Source of the DNA: Anaerolineae bacterium
GTDB taxonomy: Bacteria > Chloroflexota > Anaerolineae > Aggregatilineales > Phototrophicaceae
Reading direction: 5' to 3'
NCBI GenBank assembly: GCA_022843385.1
Contig: JALHNT010000007.1
Location: 122,258 to 186,257, forward strand
Length of the DNA: 64,000 nucleotides
Below the pieces are notes generated by a model. It ran no database searches. It worked only from the letters and a program-made list of their open reading frames with translations, and was not told where the DNA came from. Position numbers and translations under genes: made by a program. Shown piece by piece: positions 8,805-17,320 of the stretch. Each line of letters starts with the position of its first letter. Position 1 is the first letter of the stretch.

Positions 8805-9857
8805 CTATCCGCCGTCAGAAGATGGAAGATTCCCGATGTCCACCCGGTCGCTGAACTGATATTGCATGCGCGGGCCCGCGCCGGCTGCGCCGCCGACCAG
8901 AACGAGTTTTTCTCCCCAGAAGGCGGCACCGAAACTGTGCCGGGCAGAAGGCAGGAAAGCCAGCGATGTCCACTGATCGGTGAGCGGGTCATAGACCTCA
9001 TGCTGACCGTTGGTGCAGGCGCGCTCGATCTCCTGCCCGCCCATCAGGTGGATGACATCGCCGACCACCAGGGCAATCGCGGTGCTGCGCGGGGCCGGCA
9101 TATCGCCGCGCCGTTCCCAGGTATCGGCAGCCACATCATAAACATCAACCATGCCATAGTTGCCGGTCTCGCGCCAGCGGCCGCCAAAGAGAAACACCTG
9201 CCCATCATAGAGCGCCACGCCGGGATTATCGCGTGCCGGTTCGGGCAGCAGCGTCCGCTTGTCGGTATCCCAGCTATTGGTTAGCGGATCATATTCCCAG
9301 AGCTGACGGGCATTCGGGCCGTCACCCGCCAGCAGCAGCAGGCGGTCATCCAGCGCGACAGCCGCATGAGCAGCGCGGGGCGAAGGCAGCGCTGCGATCG
9401 GCGACCAGGTATCGGTGGGCGGGTCATACACCCAGGCCTCGGTCGAACGCGGTTCGCTAAAGAAGGGGCCATCGAAGCCACCGGTCAGATAGAGCTTGCC
9501 CCCCAACGCCGTCAGGCCAGCGCGATGCAGCGCCTTCGGCAGCGGCGCTAAGGTCACCCACTGATCCTCTGCCATGTCATAACGATCAAAGGTGGTGGTC
9601 GGCTGCCAACCCTGGATGAAGCCGCCAGCCTGATAGATGCTCCCATCCAGCACGGCATAGGCTGCCGCGCCGCGTGGATTGGGCAGCGCTGCCCCGCGTG
9701 TCCAGCTCACTGTCACTGGCAGATCTGTAGCAGGCGGCTGGCACAACGGTGGCGGGAGAAACTGATAATCAATCCGTTGAAACAGGCGCGGGCCAACCAC
9801 CACACCAACTGCTACCACGCCAATCACCAAGCCCACCACTACAAGCCGTCGAACCAT
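8805..9857 (-). CDS. Membrane-anchored kelch-repeat beta-propeller protein (kelch A)
   Basis: A 350-residue protein. Residues 4-22 are a hydrophobic anchor or uncleaved signal (LVVVGLVIGVVAVGVVVG). About six kelch repeats follow, each with the GG pair after a strand and a spaced Y...W: YQAGGF, YLTGGF, LLAGDG, FLFGGRW, HLMGGQ, VLVGGA. Each is followed by segments such as YDPLTNSWD or YDVAADTWE. Kelch propellers mediate protein or carbohydrate contacts, here probably outside the cell. It lies 16 bases downstream of the kelch B stop, so both are probably cotranscribed. It is clearly more diverged from kelch B and C than those are from each other. Fifty-three bases spanning its start codon recur at 11200-11252. 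Confidence 0.88.
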   Translation of the reverse strand: MVRRLVVVGLVIGVVAVGVVVGPRLFQRIDYQFLPPPLCQPPATDLPVTVSWTRGAALPNPRGAAAYAVLDGSIYQAGGFIQGWQPTTTFDRYDMAEDQWVTLAPLPKALHRAGLTALGGKLYLTGGFDGPFFSEPRSTEAWVYDPPTDTWSPIAALPSPRAAHAAVALDDRLLLLAGDGPNARQLWEYDPLTNSWDTDKRTLLPEPARDNPGVALYDGQVFLFGGRWRETGNYGMVDVYDVAADTWERRGDMPAPRSTAIALVVGDVIHLMGGQEIERACTNGQHEVYDPLTDQWTSLAFLPSARHSFGAAFWGEKLVLVGGAAGAGPRMQYQFSDRVDIGNLPSSDGG

Positions 9858-9900
9858 GAACCGTCCTTTTTACTCAGGAAGCCGCGTTCGGGGTGAAGAT
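9848..9900. repeat. 53-bp direct repeat spanning the kelch A/kelch B junction, copy 1
   Basis: This stretch contains the kelch A start codon (complement at 9855-9857), the intergenic bases and the 3' end of kelch B. It is identical to 11200-11252, at a constant offset of 1,352. It documents that the kelch A-kelch B junction exists twice, although kelch A itself exists only once. Confidence 0.9.
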
Positions 9901-10923
9901 TTCGACGATGCCGGTCAGGTCACGCTCGGTAGCACCGTACGCGCCGCTGGAACCGCCGATCAGATACCAACGACCCCCAACGACCGCCGACGCCATGCCA
10001 TGGCGTGGGCTGGGCATATCTTTCACACCGGCCCAGCTATCGCTGGCAATGTCATAAACATGAATATTGCCATACGTACAGTTATTTTGCTGCTCTTCGC
10101 CACCAGCCGCATAAATCCGGCCATCGAAATCAGCCAATGCAATGGCGCTGCGTGGCACCGGCATATCGGATTTCTTCTCCCAGGTGTCGCTGACCGGGTC
10201 GTACACTTCCACCACGCCAGTGCTGACGTCCTTCCAACGCCCGCCGATAACCCAGATTTTGCCGTCCACCACGATGGCTGCCACATGTTCGCGCGGGGTA
10301 GGCAGTTTGCCCTGACGCGAGGTATCCCAAGCATCGGTGACCGGATCATACACCCAGACAGCCTGCGCCGCCGTACCAGTCCCGCCAATCACATAGATCA
10401 GATCATCCAGCGTCACCACTGCATGAGCCGCACGCGGATTGGGCATATCGGCCACGGCGAACCACTTGTTCTGCTCCGGGTCGTAATACCAGGTATCGGC
10501 AATATCGGGTTGGGCATTGACCATCTTGCCCATATCGTCGTAGCCGCCGATGACATACAGGCGACCATTGGCCGTCGTCACCCCGGCATGATGAATGCCA
10601 TAGGGCATAGGCGCACCGCTTGTCCAGCTATCGCTGGCGGTATCATAAATCTCCAGCGAATTCGTCGTCAGCCATTGTTTGACCATCCCGCCCGCCACAT
10701 AAATCCGCTCATCAATACTGCTGGCAGGGGTTTCGCCCCGAATCGTCGGCATCGGCGCACCGGTTGACCACTGTCCTGCCGCTGGCAAATTGGGATCGCT
10801 GGGGCAAATCACCGGCACTCTATCGAACATGCCCAGACGCCGCGCCACCAGCAACCCGCCAATCCCCAGACCGACCACGATCAGTAATGTCGCCATCACC
10901 CGCGAATTCAGCCAGGTTTTCAT
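9874..10923 (-). CDS. Membrane-anchored kelch-repeat protein (kelch B)
   Basis: A 349-residue product using ATG 10923; a GTG five codons earlier is possible. An N-terminal anchor (ATLLIVVGLGIGGLLVA) is followed by about six kelch blades, recognisable as YVAGGM, YVIGGY, YVIGGT, WVIGGRW, YAAGGE and YLIGGS, each with a downstream D-x-W. It has the same length as kelch C and is roughly 85 percent identical to it by eye, so the two are recent duplicates. The difference is clearest in blade 5 (EEQQNNCTYG against EDLGTYCTYG). Probably displayed on the outer face of the membrane. Its function is unknown; its repeated association with a GAF-type sensor kinase suggests a role with that kinase. Confidence 0.9.
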   Translation of the reverse strand: MKTWLNSRVMATLLIVVGLGIGGLLVARRLGMFDRVPVICPSDPNLPAAGQWSTGAPMPTIRGETPASSIDERIYVAGGMVKQWLTTNSLEIYDTASDSWTSGAPMPYGIHHAGVTTANGRLYVIGGYDDMGKMVNAQPDIADTWYYDPEQNKWFAVADMPNPRAAHAVVTLDDLIYVIGGTGTAAQAVWVYDPVTDAWDTSRQGKLPTPREHVAAIVVDGKIWVIGGRWKDVSTGVVEVYDPVSDTWEKKSDMPVPRSAIALADFDGRIYAAGGEEQQNNCTYGNIHVYDIASDSWAGVKDMPSPRHGMASAVVGGRWYLIGGSSGAYGATERDLTGIVEIFTPNAAS

Positions 10924-11017
10924 AGCATTCCATCTCACTCACTCGTTCGATCGATCACAGGCTAATTGGTTCGCCCAACATCACCCTTACTGGCGCACTC
11001 CTTTTGCCTAAGAACCT

Positions 11018-11209
11018 ATTCATTTGCCGACCCAAAGAGACTATCGCCCAGGAATTCCTCCGGCATCTGAAAGCGCTGCACGACATCAATCTGCGGTTGA
11101 CGAAAACCCCATCGCTCTACAGCCTGCATCAGAGCGCCATCGAGCAGGGGAGATTTGATCGCCTATCGATTTTCTTGTTGCTCACTGCCACGACAACCAG
11201 TCGAACCAT
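11018..11209. pseudogene. Duplication scar: GAF-kinase fragment fused to the 5' end of a kelch A copy
   Basis: On the plus strand, about 11034-11180 encodes QEFLRHLKALHDINLRL and then IEQGRFDRLSIF. This aligns with QEFQRYLKALHDVNIRL and IEQG...FDRLAVF of the intact kinase at 12419. The kinase membrane region is missing, a few codons inside GAF1 are deleted, and the frame is not a functional gene. Immediately after, on the minus strand, 11209 back to about 11185 reads ATGGTTCGAC like the start of kelch A and then loses similarity. The 75 bases before the fragment also match the kinase leader (CCCAACATCA, CCTTTTGC-TAAG), but without its TATAAT box. Together they are the remains of a second kinase and a second kelch A. 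Confidence 0.85.
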
Positions 11210-11252
11210 GAACCGTCCTTTTTACTCAGGAAGCCGCGTTCGGGGTGAAGAT
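11200..11252. repeat. 53-bp direct repeat, copy 2
   Basis: Identical to 9848-9900. Here it holds a kelch A start codon (complement at 11207-11209) whose gene body is gone, followed by the intact 3' end of kelch C. Confidence 0.9.
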
Positions 11253-12275
11253 CTCAACGATGCCGGTCAGGTCGCGCTCGGTGGCACCGTTCGCCCCGCT
11301 GGAGCCGCCGATCAGATACCAGCGATTATTGACCACTGCCGAGAGCATGGCATGGCGCGGGCTGGGCATGTCTTTCATGCCGGTCCAGGTATCGCTGGCG
11401 ATGTCATAGACGTGGATGGTGCCATAGGTGCAGTAAGTCCCCAGGTCTTCGCCGCCAGCCGCATAAATCCGACCATCGAAAACGGCCAGCGCCAGCGCGC
11501 TGCGCGGCACCGGCATATCGGCTTTCCTCTCCCAGGTGTCGCTGACCGGGTCGTACACCTCAACCGCGCCGGTGCTGATGTCTTTCCATCGTCCGCCGAT
11601 CACCCAGATTTTGCCATCGACAACAATGGCTGGCACATGCTCGCGCGGGGTAGGCAGTTTGCCCTGACGTGAGGCATCCCAGGTGTCGGCGACCGGGTCA
11701 TACACCCAGACATCCTGCGCACCGGTGCCGGTTCCGGCCACCACATAAATCAGGCCATCCAGCGTCACCGCTGCGTGAGCGGCACGCGGGCTGGGCATAT
11801 CGGCCACCGCGAACCACTTGTCCTGCTCCGGGTCGTAGTACCAGGTGTCGGCAATATCTGGTCGGGCATTGACCATCTTGCCCATATCGTCGTAGCCGCC
11901 GATGACATACAGGCGACCATTGGCGGTCGTGACGCCAGCATGATGAATGCCATAGGGCATGGGCGCACCGCTTGTCCAGCTATCGCTGGCGGTATCATAA
12001 ATCTCCAGCGTGGTGGTCGTCAGCCATTGCTTGACCATGCCGCCGGCCACATAAATCCGCCCGTCAATATCGCTGGCGGCGGTCTCGGCGCGGATGGTCG
12101 GCATCGCCGCGCCGCTTGACCAGGCTCCAATCGTCGGCAGATTGGGATCGCCGGGGCAGATGACTGGCACTTTATCGAACACACCCAGTCGCCGGGCGAC
12201 GAGCAGCCCACCCAGCCCCAGGCCAATCACCAGCACCAGCGCGGCTAGCACGCGCCTATTCATCCACGATTTCAT
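11226..12275 (-). CDS. Membrane-anchored kelch-repeat protein (kelch C)
   Basis: A 349-residue protein, colinear with kelch B. It has the N-terminal anchor LAALVLVIGLGLGGLLVA, the same VPVICPGDPNLP linker and the same six blades ending in WYLIGGSSGA and a common C-terminal FTPNAAS. It is divergent from the large histidine kinase, with which it shares a 143-base intergenic region that probably carries both promoters. Because an equivalent intergenic sequence precedes kelch B next to the kinase scar, the ancestral order was kelch A-kelch B then a divergent kinase. Extracellular display and ligand contact are inferred from the fold and the anchor, not shown. Confidence 0.9.
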   Translation of the reverse strand: MKSWMNRRVLAALVLVIGLGLGGLLVARRLGVFDKVPVICPGDPNLPTIGAWSSGAAMPTIRAETAASDIDGRIYVAGGMVKQWLTTTTLEIYDTASDSWTSGAPMPYGIHHAGVTTANGRLYVIGGYDDMGKMVNARPDIADTWYYDPEQDKWFAVADMPSPRAAHAAVTLDGLIYVVAGTGTGAQDVWVYDPVADTWDASRQGKLPTPREHVPAIVVDGKIWVIGGRWKDISTGAVEVYDPVSDTWERKADMPVPRSALALAVFDGRIYAAGGEDLGTYCTYGTIHVYDIASDTWTGMKDMPSPRHAMLSAVVNNRWYLIGGSSGANGATERDLTGIVEIFTPNAAS

Positions 12276-12354
12276 CGTCTTGTCTCGCTTTACTGGTCAA
12301 CCTACAAACACCCTATCCGGTCTCCCCAACATCAGCCTTAAAATGCCAATCCTT

Positions 12355-12385
12355 TTGCTTAAGTGTACTCTACTTAGCTTATAAT
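12355..12385 (+). promoter_or_regulatory. Probable promoter of the sensor kinase gene
   Basis: A perfect TATAAT (12380-12385) is preceded by TTGCTT (12355-12360) at a 19-base spacing, which is longer than ideal. It lies 33 bases before the kinase ATG. The matching position in the upstream duplication scar has lost the TATAAT. Confidence 0.5.
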
Positions 12386-12418
12386 ATTGGGGATGTCCTG
12401 GAACAACAAGAGACTGGC

Positions 12419-15400
12419 ATGACAATACAACGGGTGCAGCAGTGGCTGCGCTTGCCGCATTATGAAGATGAAGAGCAAGAGCGTATCGCCCACTTGCTGC
12501 ATATTCTGACGCTGGCGCTGCTGGGTGTGGCGCTAGTTTACTTTATCACACTGCTGATATTGGCGCGCTACAGCGGACTGCCCAATGGCCTTGCGGGTAT
12601 TGCCATCACCCTCACCGGACTGTGGCTGCTGCATAAAGGGCACCTGCGCGCGGCCATCTATCTGGTCATTGCGGGCGTCTGGAGTGTGCTGGCGTTAGCG
12701 ATTCTGTTTGCAGAACCTGATTTCAACATCTTTGATCTGGCTTTCCCCAGCTTCGTCCTGCCGATCCTGCTGGCGGGCTTTTTGCTGAATGGGCGAATCG
12801 CCCTGCTCATCCTTTTAGGCAGTGTACTGATCGGACTGTTCGCGGCCCCTTCATCGGCTGAACCGGATCTGGTTGCTGGCTCAGGTGCCTGGGCAGAAGT
12901 ATGGATCACCCACAGTATGATCTTCTGCACCGCGGTGGGCATGACATCGCTGGCGAACAACAGCCTGCGACTGGCGCTCGTACGCGCTCGCCGCAGCGAA
13001 CGGGAAGTGACGGACCGAAACCGTGAACTTCAGACAAAAGATGCTCTGGCTCAGGAATTCCAGCGCTACCTGAAAGCGCTGCACGACGTCAATATCCGAC
13101 TGGCGCTGACGCCCTCGCTCGACCAGTTGTATCAGATGGCTATCGAGCAAGGAGTGAGTGAACTGGGATTCGACCGGTTGGCTGTGTTTCGGCTGGATGA
13201 ATCGACCAACGAATGGGTTGGCACCTACGGGACCAATCCACTGGGCGAGATCGTCAGCGTAAAGCACGTTCGCTTTGCCAATCACGAGCTGTGGTTTGCC
13301 GCAGCCATCGAAAAACGAGAACGGGTCACCTACCGGTATGGAGCGCTGCTCGACAATCTCCAGCCGGTAGGAACAGGGTGGAACGCGGTGGGTTTGCTGC
13401 GCGATGGCGACCAGGTTTTGGGTGTGATCTTCGCCGACAATCTGCGTCATCAGGCAGCGCTGGATGAGAACCGGATCGAATTGCTCAGTCTGTTCACCGC
13501 GCTGCTGAGTACCCTGATCGTCGAAAAGCAGGCACAGGAACGGCTGCGCGAAAACGAAGAACGGCTGCGGCTGGCAGTGCGCGCCTCGCGCATGATACCC
13601 TGGGAATACGATGTCACCAGCCAGAGGGTCATTTACCCCTTCCGCAAGCTGCCCCCCTGGCCGGGTGATCCGCATACCATCGCCGGTTTCCTGAGCGGCG
13701 TGCATCCCGATGATCGAGCTACTGCCAAAGAGTCGATTGAGCGCTCATTGCGCGAAGGCAGCAGCTATCGCGTGGAATATCGCTATCACCAGCCAGACGG
13801 AAACAGCGGCTGGGCGCTGGCGCTGGGCGAAGCATACCGGGACGCGCACGGCAACGTCACCCGGATCGTCGGATTCACCCAGGACATAACCCAGCGCAAG
13901 CAGGCCGACGAGTCGCAGCGGACACAGATGGAAATGAGTCAGCGGTTTCAGGAGCAACTGAAATCGTTGAATGAGGTCAGCCTTCAGCTCGCGAAAGTCG
14001 TTTCGCTGGACGAGTTGTATCGCCAGGCGGTAGAGCTGGGTCGGCAGCAGCTTGGTTTTGACCGGGTGGGGCTGATGCTGCTCGATTCGACCAGCGGGGT
14101 CATCCAGCACACCTATGGCACCGATGAACATGGAAATCTGGTGGACGAACGCAGCAGCAGTTTCCATCTTTCCATAACAGATGAATGGGTTGTTCAGGCT
14201 ATCGAGAATCGCTTGCGCGTGGCCGTAAAACCCGATGCGCCGCTGCATAATCCCGGGCGACAAGTCGGGCATGGCTGGAATGCTATCGCGCTGATGTGGG
14301 AGAACGACACAATTTTCGGCTGGTTATCGATTGACAATCTGATCCGTCAGGAGTCCATTACGATTGATCAGGTTGAACTGCTGGCTTTGTATGGGGCAAC
14401 AGTCAGCAACCTGATTACGCGCAAGCGAGCTGAAGATGCACTACAGCGTGTCGAAGAGCAGGAGCGCGATTTTCTGGAACGGCTGAAGTCGCTTCACCGC
14501 GTCAGCCTGGAATTGTCGCGGATGGAGACGGTGGATGATTTGCACCGTCGCGCGGTAGAACTGGGACAGGCGGAACTGGGCTTCGAGCGCATTGGCATCC
14601 TCATGGCTGATGGCGAAGATTGGATTGCTCAATATGGCATTGATCCCCAGGGAAATCCAACGCATTACCAGCCGCCCATTCGCCTGACCCCCGGAACAGC
14701 CGAGCATTGGGTCGAGATGCGTCCTGATCAAACCGAGAACATTATCATTCGCGTCGACAGTGACCTTACAGAAGGGCATCGTACTGTCGGACGGGGCTGG
14801 AATGTGGCGGCAGCTCTGCGTGATGGGGCGCGTGTGATTGGTTGGCTGGTCAGTGATAACCTGATTTCTGCTCGTGCTCTGCGCTCATCCGATATTGAAT
14901 TGCATGTGCTGTATGCAGCGCTGCTGGGGCAACTGACACTGCAAAAACAAACCCAGCAGCAGTTACGCGAGAATGAGGAACGACTGATTCTGGCCTTGAA
15001 AGCTGCCCACATGCGCGCCTGGACGTGGAATATCCATTCCGACCGTGTCATTCGCCTTGACCCGGAGACCAGACAAGTCAGCCATCTTACGTTGGATGAT
15101 TTCCTTATCAATCTTTCCCCAGATCGTCGCTCGAATGTCCCCCATCAGGCCCGCCAGGCGCTGGAGATGGGACGTCCGTATTCAATCGAACTCCCCTTTC
15201 ACAATCAGAATGAACCATCGGTCTGGCTGCATATTTTTGGAGAACCCTATTACGATGTACACGGCAAACTGCTGGGCATGACTGGCGTCACCCAAAATGT
15301 CACTGATCGTAAAGAGGCGGTTGAGGCACTGCGCCAGAGCGAGAAAAGCGCGCGGACATTCCAGGAAAAGCTCAAGCGGCTGCATCAGGTTAACCTGCAC

Positions 15401-17320
15401 CTCTCAACAATGGACAACCTGGATGACCTGTACCGGGCTGCGATTGAGCAAGGCCGCGACCAGCTCGGCTTTGACCGGCTAGGGCTGTTCTTCTTCGACT
15501 TCGCTCGCGGCGCGCTGACCGGCACCTTCGGCACCGATCCAGCGGGGCAGATCCGCGATGAACGGGATTACTTCTGGGAGATGTATGGTGGCCTGGACTG
15601 GATTTACAACATCTTCACCAACGATCTGCGCGTCATGGTTAACCCTGACAATGTCCTGACCGACAACTTACAGTCAGTCGGACATGGCTGGAATGCATTA
15701 GCGGCGCTGTGGGATGGCAATGCCCTGATTGGGTGGTTGTCGGCGGATAATCTCATCCGTCAGGAGCCGCTGGATGAGCGCCAGATCGAGCTGCTCAGTC
15801 TGTATGCGGCTTTGCTGGGGCATCTCATCACCGAGAAAAAGACGCTGCGCGATCTGCGTGACCGAGAATCGCGGCTGCAACTGGCGCTGGAAGCCGGCAA
15901 AATGCAGCTCTTTGAATGGAAGTTCAACACTGATACGATCATCAATTATGCCAGCCAGCACTTTGCCCTGACCCCTGCTGAAGAACCGATCAGCGATTGG
16001 CACGCTTCAGTCCATCCGGATGATCGCGAGATGGCACGCCGCAAAGCGGATGAGATCATGGTGGATATGGAGCCCTACCGCATGGAATATCGCCTGCGCA
16101 TGGCGGATGACACCTACCACTGGGTACAGGAGATTGGTCAGTTTTATCGGGATGAATCGGGGGAAACGACCGGCACGGTGGGTATCGTCCAGGATATTCA
16201 CGAGCGTAAACTGGCGGAAGAGCGCTTCTATACCGCGTTCTACAACAACCCCTCGGCCATTGCCATTTCCGAGCGCTTTAGCCGCCACTATGTCGATGTG
16301 AACGAGAGCTGGGCGCGGCTGTTCGGTTATCCACGCGAAGCCTATATCGGTCGGAATGCCCAGGAAATGGGTTTGTATGACGAGAGCGGCGACCACGACA
16401 GCCTGATTGCCGAACTGCAACGCCATGACCGGGTGAACCAGCGCGAAATCGTCGGGCGAAATCGGGATGGCCGGGTGATCTATGGGCTGGTCTCGCTGGA
16501 ACGCATCGAGATTGATGGCACCCCCTATGTCATTTCGATGATCCAGGACATCACCGAACGCAAGCGGATGGAACAGCAGGCGTTGGAATTCGAGCTCCAG
16601 CGGCAGCGCATCGCCATGATGACCGAGTTCTTCGGCAATGTCTCGCACGACCTGAAGACGCCGCTGGCCGTCATCCGTAACAGCCTGTATCTGATCGAAC
16701 GGTTCACCGATCCGCAGCGGCAGAAAGACAAAATCAACCTCATCTATCATCAGACGGACCGACTGGAGCGCTCGATTCAGGACATCCTGACCATTACACG
16801 GCTGGATAATGCAGGCAGCCTGACCTGCGCCAACGTGCCAGTGAACGTCATGATCGACGATCTACTGCCGGGATTCAAACCGGTGATGGAACGAAAGCAC
16901 ATCAAGCTGGAACTCAACCTGCCCAAGCCATCGCTGATGGTATGGGGCGATGCGCGTGAGCTGGATCGGGTGTTGACCAATCTGGTTGAGAATGCCATCA
17001 ACTACACGCCAGAAGATGGAAGCATCACGATTGAGAGCTACAGCGAAGGCGATCAGACCGTCATCGACATCCGCGACACCGGCATCGGCATCAACGCGGA
17101 GGATGTGCCGCGCATCTTTGAGCGATTCTACCGTGCCGACCGCGCCCGTTCCACCCACAGCGGCGGCACCGGGCTGGGGCTGGCGATTGTCAAGCGCATC
17201 ATGGATATGCATCACGCGCCGATTGAAGTGAGCAGCACACCGGAACAGGGAACCCGCTTCCGTCTGCGGCTGGCGGCCACCCAGAAAGCCTTTCAACGGC
17301 TTGAGGCGCTGACACCATGA
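12419..17320 (+). CDS. Giant hybrid-input sensor histidine kinase (6 TM, 4 GAF, 4 PAS)
   Basis: A 1,633-residue kinase. Six membrane segments lie at about 26-180. The order that follows is GAF1 (215-375), PAS1 (378-498), GAF2 (510-672), GAF3 (684-845), PAS2 (850-965), GAF4 (982-1140), PAS3 (1147-1262), PAS4 (1267-1385), HisKA and HATPase. The PAS domains end in DITQRK, NVTDRK, DIHERK and DITERK. The phospho-acceptor is His1410 in NVSHDLKTPL. The ATP-binding boxes are NLVENAINYTPEDG, DTGIGI and GGTGLGLAIVKRI. Each GAF starts with the same LK-[AS/R]-L..[V]...L signature and GF[DE]R, so the input half grew by internal duplication. No receiver domain and no response regulator are nearby. The stop overlaps the start of a secreted glycoside hydrolase, suggesting that sensing and glycan cleavage are coupled. 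Confidence 0.95.
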   Translation: MTIQRVQQWLRLPHYEDEEQERIAHLLHILTLALLGVALVYFITLLILARYSGLPNGLAGIAITLTGLWLLHKGHLRAAIYLVIAGVWSVLALAILFAEPDFNIFDLAFPSFVLPILLAGFLLNGRIALLILLGSVLIGLFAAPSSAEPDLVAGSGAWAEVWITHSMIFCTAVGMTSLANNSLRLALVRARRSEREVTDRNRELQTKDALAQEFQRYLKALHDVNIRLALTPSLDQLYQMAIEQGVSELGFDRLAVFRLDESTNEWVGTYGTNPLGEIVSVKHVRFANHELWFAAAIEKRERVTYRYGALLDNLQPVGTGWNAVGLLRDGDQVLGVIFADNLRHQAALDENRIELLSLFTALLSTLIVEKQAQERLRENEERLRLAVRASRMIPWEYDVTSQRVIYPFRKLPPWPGDPHTIAGFLSGVHPDDRATAKESIERSLREGSSYRVEYRYHQPDGNSGWALALGEAYRDAHGNVTRIVGFTQDITQRKQADESQRTQMEMSQRFQEQLKSLNEVSLQLAKVVSLDELYRQAVELGRQQLGFDRVGLMLLDSTSGVIQHTYGTDEHGNLVDERSSSFHLSITDEWVVQAIENRLRVAVKPDAPLHNPGRQVGHGWNAIALMWENDTIFGWLSIDNLIRQESITIDQVELLALYGATVSNLITRKRAEDALQRVEEQERDFLERLKSLHRVSLELSRMETVDDLHRRAVELGQAELGFERIGILMADGEDWIAQYGIDPQGNPTHYQPPIRLTPGTAEHWVEMRPDQTENIIIRVDSDLTEGHRTVGRGWNVAAALRDGARVIGWLVSDNLISARALRSSDIELHVLYAALLGQLTLQKQTQQQLRENEERLILALKAAHMRAWTWNIHSDRVIRLDPETRQVSHLTLDDFLINLSPDRRSNVPHQARQALEMGRPYSIELPFHNQNEPSVWLHIFGEPYYDVHGKLLGMTGVTQNVTDRKEAVEALRQSEKSARTFQEKLKRLHQVNLHLSTMDNLDDLYRAAIEQGRDQLGFDRLGLFFFDFARGALTGTFGTDPAGQIRDERDYFWEMYGGLDWIYNIFTNDLRVMVNPDNVLTDNLQSVGHGWNALAALWDGNALIGWLSADNLIRQEPLDERQIELLSLYAALLGHLITEKKTLRDLRDRESRLQLALEAGKMQLFEWKFNTDTIINYASQHFALTPAEEPISDWHASVHPDDREMARRKADEIMVDMEPYRMEYRLRMADDTYHWVQEIGQFYRDESGETTGTVGIVQDIHERKLAEERFYTAFYNNPSAIAISERFSRHYVDVNESWARLFGYPREAYIGRNAQEMGLYDESGDHDSLIAELQRHDRVNQREIVGRNRDGRVIYGLVSLERIEIDGTPYVISMIQDITERKRMEQQALEFELQRQRIAMMTEFFGNVSHDLKTPLAVIRNSLYLIERFTDPQRQKDKINLIYHQTDRLERSIQDILTITRLDNAGSLTCANVPVNVMIDDLLPGFKPVMERKHIKLELNLPKPSLMVWGDARELDRVLTNLVENAINYTPEDGSITIESYSEGDQTVIDIRDTGIGINAEDVPRIFERFYRADRARSTHSGGTGLGLAIVKRIMDMHHAPIEVSSTPEQGTRFRLRLAATQKAFQRLEALTP

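Noticed and set aside
11004..11672. An apparent 222-codon gene spanning the duplication scar
   Set aside because: It is a chance fusion of the kinase fragment with antisense kelch C sequence; no functional protein is expected.
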